A stretch of 64,000 nucleotides of DNA from Nitrospira sp. (GTDB taxonomy: Bacteria > Nitrospirota > Nitrospiria > Nitrospirales > Nitrospiraceae): NCBI GenBank assembly GCA_005116955.1, contig SWDI01000006.1, positions 31,845 to 95,844 of the forward strand. Reading direction: 5' to 3'. The notes below the pieces were generated by a model, which ran no database searches, was not told the origin of the DNA, and was given only the letters and a program-made list of their open reading frames with translations. Below, piece by piece: positions 1 through 8,869 of this stretch; position 1 is the stretch's first letter; each line of letters begins with the position of its first letter. Position numbers and translations under genes: made by a program.

Positions 1-846
1 CAGATGGATGTGGTGCGGATCTGCCGTGCAGGGGTCGAGCGGGGGCGCGATCAGGGCTTTGATCTGATCATCTTGGATACGGGCGGTCGGCTGCATATCG
101 ACAACGAGCTCATGGACGAACTGGTTGCCGTGAAAGCAGCGGTGTCTCCTCATGAGGTGTTGTTGGTTGCCGACGCGATGACGGGGCAAGATGCGGTGAC
201 CATGGCCGGCCAGTTTGATCAGAAGGTCGGGGTGACCGGTGTTATTTTGACCAAGGTTGAAGGGGATGCGCGCGGAGGGGCGGTCTTGTCGATTCGGGCC
301 GCCACCGGCAAGCCCATCAAGTTTCTTGGTGTCGGGGAGAAGCTGGATGCACTGGAGCCGTTTCATCCGGACCGGATGGCTTCCCGTATTCTTGGGATGG
401 GCGACGTGCTCTCGCTCATTGAGAAAGCCCAAGAAAGCATCACTCGGGAGCAGGCGGAGGAAGCGCAGAAGCGGCTCACTAGCAATACCTTCACCCTGGA
501 AGATTTTCGAACTCAGCTCGGCCAGATGAGCCGCATGGGTTCGTTTGAGCAGATTCTTGGCATGCTCCCGGGTGGGCAAAAGCTCAAGCACGCGATGGAA
601 GGCGACAAGCCGGAGCGAGAGATCGGCCGTGTGGTCGCCGTGATCGATTCGATGACCCCGCGGGAGCGCCGCGATCATACGATTATCAATGGAAGTCGGA
701 AGAAGCGGATCGCTCGTGGCAGCGGCACGACGGTGCAGGATGTGAATCGTCTGATCAAGCAGTTTTTGTCCGCGAAGAAGCTGGCAAAGGCGATGACCGG
801 TGCAGGAGGGCGTCGACAGCTTGCCCAACTCATGCGCTCGATGTGA
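1..846 (+). CDS. ffh: Signal recognition particle GTPase Ffh, 3' part
   Basis: This is the C-terminal 281 residues of the SRP54-family GTPase, which with 4.5S RNA targets membrane proteins co-translationally to the membrane. The start lies outside the window. Visible are the end of the G domain (DTGGR near visible residue 26, then TKVEGDARGG) and the M domain with the RNA-binding helix-turn-helix (SRKKRIARGSGT). The guanine-specificity motif reads TKVE where the family has TKxD, and the DTAGR motif reads DTGGR; both are as read from the sequence. The protein ends soon after the M domain, without a long methionine-rich tail. rpsP follows after about 110 bases, the usual ffh-rpsP-rimM-trmD-rplS order. 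Confidence 0.95.
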   Translation, partial: QMDVVRICRAGVERGRDQGFDLIILDTGGRLHIDNELMDELVAVKAAVSPHEVLLVADAMTGQDAVTMAGQFDQKVGVTGVILTKVEGDARGGAVLSIRAATGKPIKFLGVGEKLDALEPFHPDRMASRILGMGDVLSLIEKAQESITREQAEEAQKRLTSNTFTLEDFRTQLGQMSRMGSFEQILGMLPGGQKLKHAMEGDKPEREIGRVVAVIDSMTPRERRDHTIINGSRKKRIARGSGTTVQDVNRLIKQFLSAKKLAKAMTGAGGRRQLAQLMRSM

Positions 847-859
847 GGGAACGCAGTCG

Positions 860-923
860 GCTGTCAGTGAATGGCTTTCAGCTATGGGCTGCAAGCAATG
901 TTTGGAATGAAGAAGCTGACAGC
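860..923. repeat. Imperfect inverted repeat between ffh and rpsP
   Basis: GCTGTCAG at 860-867 is repeated in inverse as CTGACAGC at 916-923, with GACAGCTGTC, a 10-bp palindrome, at the right arm. The DNA between is rich in GGCT/CAGC words. It resembles short extragenic palindromic elements but could be chance; a second, clearer element of this kind sits between thiG and thiE. Confidence 0.3.
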
Positions 924-954
924 TGTCGGCTCACTTAATCTTAAGGAGGACTTT

Positions 955-1248
955 GTGGCTGTACATTTGAGACTGGCTCGAACGGGAAGGCATAAACGAC
1001 CGATGTATCGGGTGGTAGCCGCCGATTCACGGAAAGCACGTGACGGTCGGTTCTTGGAGATCCTTGGAATTTTTGACCCATTGAAAGAAGCCGGCCTACC
1101 GGAATTGAAGCAGGAACGCGTCCTGTCCTGGTTGCGGCACGGCGCGCAACCTACGGTGACCGTGCGGACGTTGCTGCGTCGGGCAGGAGTCTGGAAGCAG
1201 TTTGAGGCTGAAAAAGCCGCGCAGAAAAAAGCCCCTGCAAATCCCTGA
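955..1248 (+). CDS. rpsP: 30S ribosomal protein S16
   Basis: Small-subunit ribosomal protein bS16, which binds 16S rRNA and helps 30S assembly. The N-terminus MAVHLRLARTGRHKRPMYR and the block VVAADSRKARDGRFLEILG are family hallmarks. The frame is open further upstream, but the GTG at 955 is chosen because a strong Shine-Dalgarno AAGGAGG (943-949) lies 5 bases before it and it gives the conserved N-terminus. At 97 residues it is slightly longer than typical, with a short Lys/Ala-rich tail. No KH-domain gene separates it from rimM, unlike in many bacteria. Confidence 0.95.
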   Translation: MAVHLRLARTGRHKRPMYRVVAADSRKARDGRFLEILGIFDPLKEAGLPELKQERVLSWLRHGAQPTVTVRTLLRRAGVWKQFEAEKAAQKKAPANP

Positions 1249-1255
1249 TCTCGTG

Positions 1256-1774
1256 ATGGTGAGTCAGCTGGACACCGTGACGGTGGGACTGATTGAGCGG
1301 CCATTTGGCGTCAGAGGAGAGGTGAAGGTTCGACCACTGTCCGATGTCCCGGGTCGATTTGAAGGGCTGAGGAGTGTGAGTCTCCTCGCAAGGAACGGGC
1401 AGACGCTGGAGACCAGCGTCACCCATGTGAGGCGGGCTGGGACTGGATTTATTCTTGGATTGAGCGGTGTAACCACGCCGGAGGCCGCAAGCCTCTGGCG
1501 GGGTGGATTCATCCGAACGGTTCGGGGGGTCGTGCCTGAGCTTCCGGATGGGCAATACTATGAGTGTGATCTCATCGGTCTTGCTGTTTATACTGAGGAG
1601 AGTCAGTTGATCGGTGTGCTGGAAGAGATCTTGGACGTGCCGGGGAATCCGCTGTTTGTTGTTCGCCAAGGAGCCAAAGAGATCTTGATCCCTGCCGCGA
1701 AAGAATTGGTGAGCGCCGTCGACGTGGCAGCTGGCACAATGACCGTCCGGCTGATCGACGGATTGGGTGAGTAG
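1256..1774 (+). CDS. rimM: Ribosome maturation factor RimM
   Basis: RimM (172 residues) binds ribosomal protein S19 and helps mature the 30S head. The N-terminal RimM barrel (GLIERPFGVRGEVKVRPLSD) and the C-terminal PRC-barrel region (ILDVPGNPLFVVRQGAKEILIPA) are both present. Starts at GTG 1253, ATG 1256 and GTG 1259 are all possible; ATG 1256 is chosen. It begins 7 bases after rpsP and ends just before trmD, so the genes are almost certainly co-translated. Confidence 0.93.
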   Translation: MVSQLDTVTVGLIERPFGVRGEVKVRPLSDVPGRFEGLRSVSLLARNGQTLETSVTHVRRAGTGFILGLSGVTTPEAASLWRGGFIRTVRGVVPELPDGQYYECDLIGLAVYTEESQLIGVLEEILDVPGNPLFVVRQGAKEILIPAAKELVSAVDVAAGTMTVRLIDGLGE

Positions 1775-1775
1775 C

Positions 1776-2564
1776 ATGTTGCGGTTCGATGTGCTGACAT
1801 TGTTCCCAGGCATGTTCGCTCCGGTCTTGACTCACAGCATGCTCAAGCGAGGGCAAGACAAGGGGCTGCTTACCGTGAAGGTGCATAATTTGCGAGACTT
1901 TACGGCGGATCGCCACAAAGTGGTCGATGATATGCCGTATGGTGGCGGGGCCGGCATGGTCATGAAGGCCGAGCCGATTCTTCTTGCGGTTGCCGCGATC
2001 CGAGATGAAGCGCAGGCGAGCGGTGAAGACATTCGGATGATGTTTCCAACTCCTCATGGGCGGCCGTTTACGCAAGACTATGCGCAGCAGTTGGCGGGTG
2101 AGCGCCGACGAATCGTCATCCTGTGCGGGCATTATGAGGGAGTGGATGAGCGTGTCCGTATGACCGTCGATCCGGAGGAAGTTTCACTCGGAGATTATGT
2201 ATTGACTGGAGGTGAATTGCCGGCGCTCGTTTTGATCGATGCAGCGGCCAGACTTGTCCCTGGCGTCTTGGGCGATCCCACTTCTGTCTTGGAAGAGTCG
2301 TTTTCTGATTCGTTGCTGGAGTATCCGCAGTATACAAGGCCCGCAGAGATTGGAGGGGTCGGCGTGCCCGACGTCTTGCTCTCGGGCCATCATGAGGCCA
2401 TTCGGTTGTGGCGTCGAAAACAAGCATTGCGCAGCACGTATCTGCGTCGCCCCGATCTTCTGCAAGGTCGGGTGTTCACGAGGGAAGATCAACAGTTGTT
2501 GGATGAATTGATGAGCGAGGGCCTTTTGACGGCCACGACATCACGTTGGGAGGAGGAGGGTTAA
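1776..2564 (+). CDS. trmD: tRNA (guanine-N1)-methyltransferase
   Basis: TrmD methylates G37 of tRNAs using S-adenosylmethionine, which prevents +1 frameshifting. The SPOUT-family knot motifs are visible: [24 protein letters not shown] and [15 protein letters not shown]. The length, 262 residues, is typical. ATG 1776 gives the conserved [11 protein letters not shown] start; an in-frame GTG at 1767 overlapping rimM is an alternative. Third gene of the rpsP-rimM-trmD-rplS operon. Confidence 0.96.
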   Translation: MLRFDVLTLFPGMFAPVLTHSMLKRGQDKGLLTVKVHNLRDFTADRHKVVDDMPYGGGAGMVMKAEPILLAVAAIRDEAQASGEDIRMMFPTPHGRPFTQDYAQQLAGERRRIVILCGHYEGVDERVRMTVDPEEVSLGDYVLTGGELPALVLIDAAARLVPGVLGDPTSVLEESFSDSLLEYPQYTRPAEIGGVGVPDVLLSGHHEAIRLWRRKQALRSTYLRRPDLLQGRVFTREDQQLLDELMSEGLLTATTSRWEEEG

Positions 2565-2568
2565 GTCC

Positions 2569-2976
2569 ATGAATCAGTTGGAGCGAATTCAGCGGTCCTT
2601 GACGAAGAAATCAGCGCCACACTTTGAGATCGGGGATACCGTCAGGGTCCACGTCAAAGTCATCGAAGGCGAAAAAGAGCGTATCCAGGTCTATGAAGGA
2701 ACTGTGATCGCGCGCAAGGGAAGTTTGAATACCGAAACGTTTACGGTGCGAAAACTTTCATACGGAGTGGGGGTCGAACGGATTTTTCCGGTCCATTCTC
2801 CGATTGTCTCCAAGGTTGATGTGGTTCGGCAGGGGCGCGTTCGACGCGCGAAGCTGTACTATCTGCGCGGCAAAAAAGGCAAGTTTGCGAAGGTCGAGGA
2901 GCGGGAGTTTGTCGGAGAGAGCAAACCCTCGGCACAATCTCCGGCTGCCAAAGAGGAGACCGTGACGGCCTCCTAG
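2569..2976 (+). CDS. rplS: 50S ribosomal protein L19
   Basis: Large-subunit protein bL19, located at the 30S-50S interface. The motifs [28 protein letters not shown] and the block [16 protein letters not shown] identify it. It has 135 residues with a short acidic/alanine tail beyond the conserved core. It starts 4 bases after trmD and closes the classic four-gene ribosomal operon. Confidence 0.97.
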   Translation: MNQLERIQRSLTKKSAPHFEIGDTVRVHVKVIEGEKERIQVYEGTVIARKGSLNTETFTVRKLSYGVGVERIFPVHSPIVSKVDVVRQGRVRRAKLYYLRGKKGKFAKVEEREFVGESKPSAQSPAAKEETVTAS

Positions 2977-3046
2977 CCTTCTTCGGAGCACATGTTCCCT
3001 CACGGCAGGGGCGATCGCGTGAGTCGGTGAAGGCACGTCTGATCTG

Positions 3047-3706
3047 ATGGGACCCACCGAAGAGTTCGAGCGGGCGGCCCGGCTGTGTGGGTATCGTCGC
3101 ATTGCCGGCATTGATGAAGCCGGACGGGGCCCGTTAGCCGGTCCGGTCGTTGCCGCCGCGGTTGTCTTACCGGTTCGCTGTCGGCTCTCGGGGATCGATG
3201 ATTCTAAGCAGCTATCCGAAGGGGAGCGAGCCCGATTGTATGCCGCGATTCTTGAGCATGCCGTGGGGATGGGAATCGGATCAGCGGATGTCGGTGAGAT
3301 CGATCGGCTCAATATTCTCGAGGCAACCAAGCTGGCAATGCGGCGAGCCATCGATCAGCTGGCTCCTCCCCCTGATTATCTACTCATTGATGCCGTGACG
3401 CTTCCTGGGATCGGAATCCCTGAACGGCCTATCATCAAGGGAGACTCCCTCTCCCTCTCGATTGCGGCAGCCTCCATCATCGCCAAAGTTACGAGGGATC
3501 GTCTCATGGCAGAGTACCATGACATGTTTCCCGAATATGATTTTCTCTCGCATAAGGGGTATGGGACGAGAGAACATCTACAACGATTGGTGCGCCATGG
3601 CCCCTGCTCCATCCATCGCCGAACATTCAGGCCGGTGCAAGAGGCCATCCTTGCCGCGAAGCATGAGTCGTCCCGACGGATGAGCGCCACGGTGCTCGAA
3701 CAGTAA
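3047..3706 (+). CDS. rnhB: Ribonuclease HII
   Basis: RNase HII cuts the RNA strand of RNA-DNA hybrids and removes single ribonucleotides misplaced in DNA. The signature GIDEAGRGPLAGPV carries the catalytic Asp23 and Glu24; DDSKQLS and the later LIDAVTL supply the other acidic residues. The C-terminal HKGYGTREH block is also conserved. Length (219 residues) is typical. It sits about 70 bases after rplS and directly before yraN, an arrangement common in many phyla. Confidence 0.96.
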   Translation: MGPTEEFERAARLCGYRRIAGIDEAGRGPLAGPVVAAAVVLPVRCRLSGIDDSKQLSEGERARLYAAILEHAVGMGIGSADVGEIDRLNILEATKLAMRRAIDQLAPPPDYLLIDAVTLPGIGIPERPIIKGDSLSLSIAAASIIAKVTRDRLMAEYHDMFPEYDFLSHKGYGTREHLQRLVRHGPCSIHRRTFRPVQEAILAAKHESSRRMSATVLEQ

Positions 3707-3710
3707 CGGC

Positions 3711-4091
3711 ATGGTTACTTCAGATCCGCGCCATCAGTTTGGCCAAGCCAGTGAAATGCAGGCCGAACAGTTCTTGGTGGCCAAGGGCTATCGCATTCTC
3801 GATCGTAACGTACGGACCAGGCTTGGTGAATTGGACCTCGTCGCGGACGATCATGGTGTCGTGGTCTTCGTCGAAGTGAAGGGTAGGACCACAGACGCCT
3901 TCGGCGGGGCTCTGCTGGCGGTGGATCACCGTAAGCGGGTGAAGCTGACGAAACTGGCTGCGCAGTATTTAGCCCAACGGCATTGGTCCGATAAGGTCTG
4001 CCGATTCGATGTGGTGTTAGTTCAGGGGAGATCTTCTGACCAGCGGCGGATCGAACATCTCCAAAACGCATTTGACGTTGCCGAACACTGA
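3711..4091 (+). CDS. yraN: YraN / UPF0102 endonuclease-like protein
   Basis: Small protein (126 residues) of the UPF0102 family, which has a Holliday-junction-resolvase-like endonuclease fold. The core motifs GxxxE (GQASEMQAEQFL), GELDLVA and VFVEVKGR correspond to the acidic metal site. The biological role is not settled for the family. It begins 4 bases after the rnhB stop, as in many genomes where rnhB and yraN are paired. Confidence 0.9.
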   Translation: MVTSDPRHQFGQASEMQAEQFLVAKGYRILDRNVRTRLGELDLVADDHGVVVFVEVKGRTTDAFGGALLAVDHRKRVKLTKLAAQYLAQRHWSDKVCRFDVVLVQGRSSDQRRIEHLQNAFDVAEH

Positions 4092-4121
4092 GGGTGTTCG
4101 CTTTTACTCGAAGGGGTTTTC

Positions 4122-4811
4122 ATGGATGCCATCATTCAACTCATCCATGTGTCAAAATGGCATGATCGCAGAGCCGCGTTGTCCGATGTCACCTTTGAGA
4201 TCGAGAAGGGAGAGTTTGTCCTGCTCATGGGCGCGAGCGGGGCCGGGAAGTCGACTCTGTTGCGCATGTTGATCGCGGAGGAGCAGCCGGACGAGGGCCA
4301 GATTTTCGTTCACGGCAAGAATGTGACCAAGCTCAGACCATCCGAGATTCCCTATCTTCGACGGAAGGTTGGGGCGGTGTTTCAAGACTTTCGTCTGTTG
4401 CCGAAGAAATCCGTCTTCGATAATGTGGCGCTTCCGTTGATTGTTCAAGGGGCCTCCGAGAAAGATATCCGTCGTAAAGTGACGGAGGCATTGCGCGCGG
4501 TCGATGTTGATCACAAGAATGATCAGTTACCGAGCAGTCTTTCAACGGGGGAGCAGCAGCGTGTGTGTATCGCCCGGTCGATCGTTAATGGGCCGGTGGT
4601 GCTCCTGGCCGATGAACCAACAGGCAATCTTGATCCAGAACGCACCAGGGAAATTATGGAATTGTTTAAACTGATCAATGCCCGAGGGACGACCGTGGTC
4701 GTCGCGACGCACGATCCTCATGTCCTGAAAGATGTGAATCGACGGGTGATCACCTTGGTGCAAGGGGTGTTGCTCGCAGAGCACAGAGTCGGGGAAGGGG
4801 TCGGAGGATGA
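4122..4811 (+). CDS. ftsE: Cell division ATP-binding protein FtsE
   Basis: ATPase of the FtsEX complex, which sits at the division septum and transmits ATP hydrolysis to periplasmic activators of cell-wall amidases. Walker A GASGAGKS is at residues 37-44, the ABC signature reads LSTGEQQR (LSGGE-like), and Walker B is VVLLADEPTG. At 229 residues it matches the family. It overlaps ftsX by 4 bases (ATGA), and envC follows ftsX, so the transporter and its periplasmic partner are encoded together. Confidence 0.95.
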   Translation: MDAIIQLIHVSKWHDRRAALSDVTFEIEKGEFVLLMGASGAGKSTLLRMLIAEEQPDEGQIFVHGKNVTKLRPSEIPYLRRKVGAVFQDFRLLPKKSVFDNVALPLIVQGASEKDIRRKVTEALRAVDVDHKNDQLPSSLSTGEQQRVCIARSIVNGPVVLLADEPTGNLDPERTREIMELFKLINARGTTVVVATHDPHVLKDVNRRVITLVQGVLLAEHRVGEGVGG

Positions 4812-5707
4812 GACGCCTGTTTTATCTCGTGCGCGAAGCATGGGTGAATATGCGGACCAATCGGACGACGACGATCGTCGCCATCCTGACCACGGCCTTT
4901 GCCTTGGCCTGTGTCGGCATCTTTCTGTTGCTCTATGTGAATCTCCGGAACGCAGCGGGGTCGCTCCAGGAAGATGTCAAGGTCATGGTCTATTTGGAGG
5001 ATCGACTGCCGAGCGAACAGGTGCGAGAACTCGAACGAACACTCAAGACCGATCGTATGGTCGATGGGGTGCTCTTTATTTCAAAAGCACAGGCGTTGGG
5101 AGAATTTCGAGTTCAATTTCCCAGTGAGTCGCACTTACTCGAAGGGCTTGGGGAGAACCCGCTCCCGGCCTCGTTTGTTGTGACGCTTGCGCCGAGCTTT
5201 CGGTCTCCGGACGCCATGAAAGCGTGGGTAGAACGAGTGCAAACGATGGAAGGTGTCGCGAAGGTCGACTATAATCAAGAATGGAGTAGCCTGTTGGCCG
5301 GACTGATCGGATACATCGAGCTGGCGGCGATTGGGGTAGGGATCCTCCTTTCCGCGGCCGCCGTGACGATCATCGGAAATACGACCAGACTCGCACTGTT
5401 GGCCAGGCAGGAGGAGATCGAAATTCTTCGCTTGATCGGAGCCACACGTACATTCATCCGTATTCCCTATTTTCTCGAAGGAGCTGTACTCGGAGCCTGT
5501 GGTAGCGCGCTATCGTTGGGGATTCTCAAGTTCGCGGTTGAACTGTTTCGGCAGCAGATTCAATTGACAGGCCGTTTTAGCGGGATCGAAGGCATGATCT
5601 CTTTTTTCCCCCTCTCGGTGTGTCTAGCGCTCGTGATGGCGGGAATGGGGCTTGGCTTTGCCGGGAGCGTGGTGTCGCTGCTACGTGTTGGAGACGGGCG
5701 GGCATGA
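4808..5707 (+). CDS. ftsX: Cell division protein FtsX
   Basis: Membrane subunit of the FtsEX complex (299 residues). A first membrane segment lies near residues 20-45, followed by a periplasmic loop (EDVKVMVYLEDRLPSEQ onward) that contacts EnvC-type activators, and three further hydrophobic stretches in the C-terminal half. The ATGA overlap with ftsE and the overlap with envC (ATGA at 5704) show tight coupling. Confidence 0.95.
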   Translation: MRRLFYLVREAWVNMRTNRTTTIVAILTTAFALACVGIFLLLYVNLRNAAGSLQEDVKVMVYLEDRLPSEQVRELERTLKTDRMVDGVLFISKAQALGEFRVQFPSESHLLEGLGENPLPASFVVTLAPSFRSPDAMKAWVERVQTMEGVAKVDYNQEWSSLLAGLIGYIELAAIGVGILLSAAAVTIIGNTTRLALLARQEEIEILRLIGATRTFIRIPYFLEGAVLGACGSALSLGILKFAVELFRQQIQLTGRFSGIEGMISFFPLSVCLALVMAGMGLGFAGSVVSLLRVGDGRA

Positions 5708-6888
5708 GAGTCTCCTGTGCTATCCTCCTCTGGTGTCTAGCGGTGGGAGGAGGGGTGGTATCTGTGGCGGGTGCGGCGAATGATCCAATCTCTGAGAAAA
5801 TCGAGCGTGAGAGAAAGACGCTTGAGAAGCTGAAGGGCAAGATTGAGGAAAAACGGAAACGCGCTGAAGCCGCAGAGAAAAAACGAGAATCGGTGTTGCA
5901 AGGGCTCCAATCCCTGGATGAGCGACTGGTGCATCATCGACAAGATCATCATGAGATCAGCAAGAAACTGCGACAGAAGGATCGGGAGATCGACGAGATT
6001 ACGGATCGGCTGGGGGCGATGCGAGCCAGTATTGATGCCCGACGTGAGGCCATTCTTGCCCGACTCCGCGTGCAGTATATGGAAGGGCGGTTTGGGCGTG
6101 TGAAGGCCCTCTTAACAGCGGACTCGTACAGCGATTTCCAGCGTCGTGGACAATACCTCTCGGTTGTGTCACACAAGGACTACGAATTATTGGAGACGTT
6201 CCGCGCCGATATGGAGCGGATGGAGCAGGTTGAGCGTCAGCGCGCCGAGGCCAGAGTCGGACTGGTTGCCTTCAAGCAAACCATCGAGAAAAAACTGGCC
6301 GATATCCGAGTGCTTCAGAGAGAGAAGAAAGTCTATTTAGTGAAGATTACGCACGAAAAGGACTCCCATAATCGCACGGTCGACGAACTGGAACGTTCCG
6401 CGTCTCGGGTGGATGGCTTGTTGCATGAGTTAGAAACGCGCCGGCGTACCATGGCCGTGGCCCCTCCCTTGTCTTCACCATCGGCGCATGGAGCCCGAGG
6501 TACACTCCCGTGGCCGGCTGATGGAAAAGTCGTGTCGTTCTTCGGGCGCCAGAAACATCCGACGTTCAATACCTACGTGCAGCGCAAGGGCATTGAAATT
6601 CGAACGGCAGAGGGAAGCTTAATCCATGCTGTCATGACGGGGAGTGTGGTCTATGCGGACTGGTTGAAAGGCTACGGACTCGTTATAATTCTAGATCATG
6701 CCAACGGGTTCTTTTCCTTATACGCGCATGCCTCCAAGATTCTGTCTAAATCGGGCGAGCAGGTTGCCGAAGGTCAACCGATCGGGGAGACTGGGGATAC
6801 GGGCATGATTGGAGAAAATACTTTATACTTCGAGTTGCGGGAAGGAGCCGAGCCAGTGGATCCCCTCCACTGGTTGGCCAAACGATAA
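5704..6888 (+). CDS. envC: EnvC-type murein hydrolase activator, LytM domain
   Basis: Periplasmic protein of 394 residues. ATG 5704 overlaps the ftsX stop and gives a signal peptide (residues 1 to about 25, ending VAGA). Then comes a long coiled coil rich in Glu/Lys/Arg (about 30-260) and a C-terminal LytM/M23 domain. The metal ligands of active M23 peptidases are missing: the HxxxD site reads RKGIEI and the HxH site reads TLYFEL. It is therefore best read as a non-enzymatic activator of amidases, as in known EnvC. The candidate partner amidase is at 59.6-60.9 kb in this window. Confidence 0.92.
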   Translation: MRVSCAILLWCLAVGGGVVSVAGAANDPISEKIERERKTLEKLKGKIEEKRKRAEAAEKKRESVLQGLQSLDERLVHHRQDHHEISKKLRQKDREIDEITDRLGAMRASIDARREAILARLRVQYMEGRFGRVKALLTADSYSDFQRRGQYLSVVSHKDYELLETFRADMERMEQVERQRAEARVGLVAFKQTIEKKLADIRVLQREKKVYLVKITHEKDSHNRTVDELERSASRVDGLLHELETRRRTMAVAPPLSSPSAHGARGTLPWPADGKVVSFFGRQKHPTFNTYVQRKGIEIRTAEGSLIHAVMTGSVVYADWLKGYGLVIILDHANGFFSLYAHASKILSKSGEQVAEGQPIGETGDTGMIGENTLYFELREGAEPVDPLHWLAKR

Positions 6889-6955
6889 GCATGGCCTTCT
6901 TGGTGTATTCTGATCGGAGGGTCCGACAACTCAGGAAAGAAGGGATGTGAAGATT

Positions 6956-8311
6956 ATGGAACAGCAGCCTCGGAAGAAGTCTTGGGTGGTCGTGCCGATG
7001 ATTGCCCTTGCGCTGCTCGGTGGACTGGTCATCGGAAAAGGGTGGGAGCGGACCGGTCATGCGGGTGAAACCTATGAGGAGCTCAAAACCTTCTCCGAAG
7101 TTCTGAACCAAGTTCAGAAGCATTATGTCGATGAGACGAAACCGAAGGACCTCATTCAAGGGGCCATCCGTGGCATGCTGTCGACGCTCGATCCACACTC
7201 AGCCTACATGACTCCGGAGATGTATAAGGAGATGCAGGTTGAAACCAGGGGAGAATTTGGGGGAGTTGGCATTCAAATCGGTGTGAAGGACAACCGGTTG
7301 GCCGTCATCGCACCGATCGAAGGCACGCCGGCCCATCGAGCCGGGATTAAGGCCGGCGACTTTATCACGAAGGTCAATGACGACACGACAAAGGACCTGA
7401 CCTTGATGGATGCGGTCCAGAAGATGCGAGGACCGAAAGGCAGCAAGGTCAATCTCACGATTCAGCGAGATGGCACACCGGACCCATTGGTCTTCACCCT
7501 CGTCCGAGACACCATTAAGATTGAAAGCGTGAAGTCGAAGGTCATCGACAACCTCGGTTATGTTCGGCTCACTCAGTTTCAGGAAGCCACTGGGCGAGAT
7601 CTCGCCAAGGCGATCAAACAGTTCAAGGAACAGAAGGTCCAAGGAACTATTCTTGACCTGCGAAACAATCCCGGCGGGTTGCTGACCGCGGCCGTCGATG
7701 TATCCGAACAATTTCTTCCCAGCGGGAAGTTGGTTGTGTATACCAAGAGCCGAGAAGGGAAAAAAGACGAATGGTTCGCCAAAGCCAAGGATCAGTTGGA
7801 GGATCTACCGGTCATTGTCCTGGTCAATGAAGGATCCGCGAGTGCATCGGAAATTGTCGCCGGAGCGCTGCAAGATTATGGACGAGGACTTGTTGTTGGG
7901 ACCACCTCATTCGGAAAAGGATCGGTGCAGACGATCCTCGCGCTCGGTGACGGTTCTGGGCTTCGTCTCACGACCGCAAAGTACTATACGCCAAAGGGCC
8001 GGTCCATTCAGTCGACCGGTATTACGCCGGACATCGTCGTGAAGCTTTCAGCGCCGATGGTGGCTAAAGCGTCTGAGGGGAAACCTGCTGAAAAGGAGGC
8101 GGAACCAAAGGTGGTCAAGCCACCAACAGGAAAGGAAACCTCACCTCAGAATGGCAAGTCTCCGGACGAGGGGGGACCGAAGAATGGGACGCCTCCACCG
8201 GCATTGCCTGAAGTCGGGGGAGAACCTTCGGTTGAACAGGACGCACAGCTTCAGAAGGCAGTCGAATTGTTGAAGAGTTGGAAGATATTCAAGGACCTCA
8301 AGACGTCCTAA
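6956..8311 (+). CDS. C-terminal processing peptidase, S41 family
   Basis: Periplasmic serine protease of the CtpA/Prc family, which trims or degrades envelope proteins. An N-terminal membrane/signal segment (near residues 10-27) is followed by a PDZ domain (GVGIQIGVKDNRLAVIAPIE onward) and the S41 catalytic domain with GSASASEIVAGAL carrying the Ser and SFGKGSVQ the Lys. The tail of about 70 residues is Pro/Lys/Glu-rich and low in complexity. ATG 6956 is chosen over GTG 6947 because the Shine-Dalgarno-like GAAGGG is better spaced. In other bacteria this gene commonly follows envC. Its stop codon overlaps the stop of the convergent helix-hairpin-helix gene. Confidence 0.93.
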   Translation: MEQQPRKKSWVVVPMIALALLGGLVIGKGWERTGHAGETYEELKTFSEVLNQVQKHYVDETKPKDLIQGAIRGMLSTLDPHSAYMTPEMYKEMQVETRGEFGGVGIQIGVKDNRLAVIAPIEGTPAHRAGIKAGDFITKVNDDTTKDLTLMDAVQKMRGPKGSKVNLTIQRDGTPDPLVFTLVRDTIKIESVKSKVIDNLGYVRLTQFQEATGRDLAKAIKQFKEQKVQGTILDLRNNPGGLLTAAVDVSEQFLPSGKLVVYTKSREGKKDEWFAKAKDQLEDLPVIVLVNEGSASASEIVAGALQDYGRGLVVGTTSFGKGSVQTILALGDGSGLRLTTAKYYTPKGRSIQSTGITPDIVVKLSAPMVAKASEGKPAEKEAEPKVVKPPTGKETSPQNGKSPDEGGPKNGTPPPALPEVGGEPSVEQDAQLQKAVELLKSWKIFKDLKTS

Positions 8312-8778
8312 GGTTCTCGGGCATGAATTCGTTCCTGAACGGCCTGGAGTAAACGCTCTTCGGACCCTGAAAAACTCGGCAGGGTCCGAAGCAGGTGCGA
8401 GCGGGTGATCTGGGCGAGGTCGTCGAGCGTCCGTATGCCGAGGCGGAAGTATAAATGGGTCACGAGCGACTCGGAAAGTCCTGGCAGGCTCGCCCAGCTC
8501 TTCACCTCCGCTGGGAGCGGCGTTTTCAGCTCTTCGTAGGCACGGATGGTGCCGGTCTCAAGAAACTCTTCTATTTTTTTTGCCAGGTCAGCCCCGATCC
8601 CATCAATCTCTTCAAGCCCCTGACGCTCAACCAGCGCCGTCACATCTTCATCGATGGCCAGCAGAGCATCCGCAGCCCGCCGATAGGCCCGCACCCGATA
8701 GGGATTGGCGCGTTGGGCCGAAAGGAGATCGGCCATCGATCGGAAGATGGTGGCGAGTTGCTGATTGTTCTCTTTCAT
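8308..8778 (-). CDS. Stand-alone helix-hairpin-helix (PolX-type N-terminal) protein
   Basis: A 156-residue protein resembling the N-terminal 8-kDa/helix-hairpin-helix region of family X DNA polymerases (MADLLSAQRANPYRVRAYRRAA, IDGIGADLAKKIEEFLETG). No polymerase or PHP domain follows, and the gene ends cleanly at a stop codon opposite ctp. The two hairpin motifs (EEIDGIGADLAKKIEEF and the SWASLPGLSESLV region) suggest DNA binding, perhaps gap or end recognition. The function is not known; a role in repair is inference. Its start faces thiS across about 90 bases. Confidence 0.8.
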   Translation of the reverse strand: MKENNQQLATIFRSMADLLSAQRANPYRVRAYRRAADALLAIDEDVTALVERQGLEEIDGIGADLAKKIEEFLETGTIRAYEELKTPLPAEVKSWASLPGLSESLVTHLYFRLGIRTLDDLAQITRSHLLRTLPSFSGSEERLLQAVQERIHAREP

Positions 8779-8839
8779 GTGTAGGACCGTGGAGCTCTAT
8801 TGTGCGGTTTCCTTGGTCCTGTAGGCAAGGGGCACTTTG

Positions 8840-8869
8840 TTGACAAGGTGAATTCTACTCTCATAGGAT
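8840..8869 (+). promoter_or_regulatory. Candidate promoter of thiS
   Basis: TTGACA at 8840-8845, an 18-base spacer, and TAGGAT at 8864-8869. The -10 overlaps the annotated ATG (8868), so transcription would begin at about 8876. If so, the GTG at 8877 would be the start of a leaderless message. No TPP riboswitch is present upstream. Confidence 0.4.

Noticed and set aside
871-954. Longer N-terminus for rpsP from ATG 871
   Set aside because: The extra 28 residues are not S16-like and lie in inverted-repeat DNA; the strong ribosome site selects GTG 955.
8779-8867. TPP riboswitch upstream of thiSG
   Set aside because: The 89-base gap has no CTGAGA or other conserved THI-box words and is too short once the promoter is placed.
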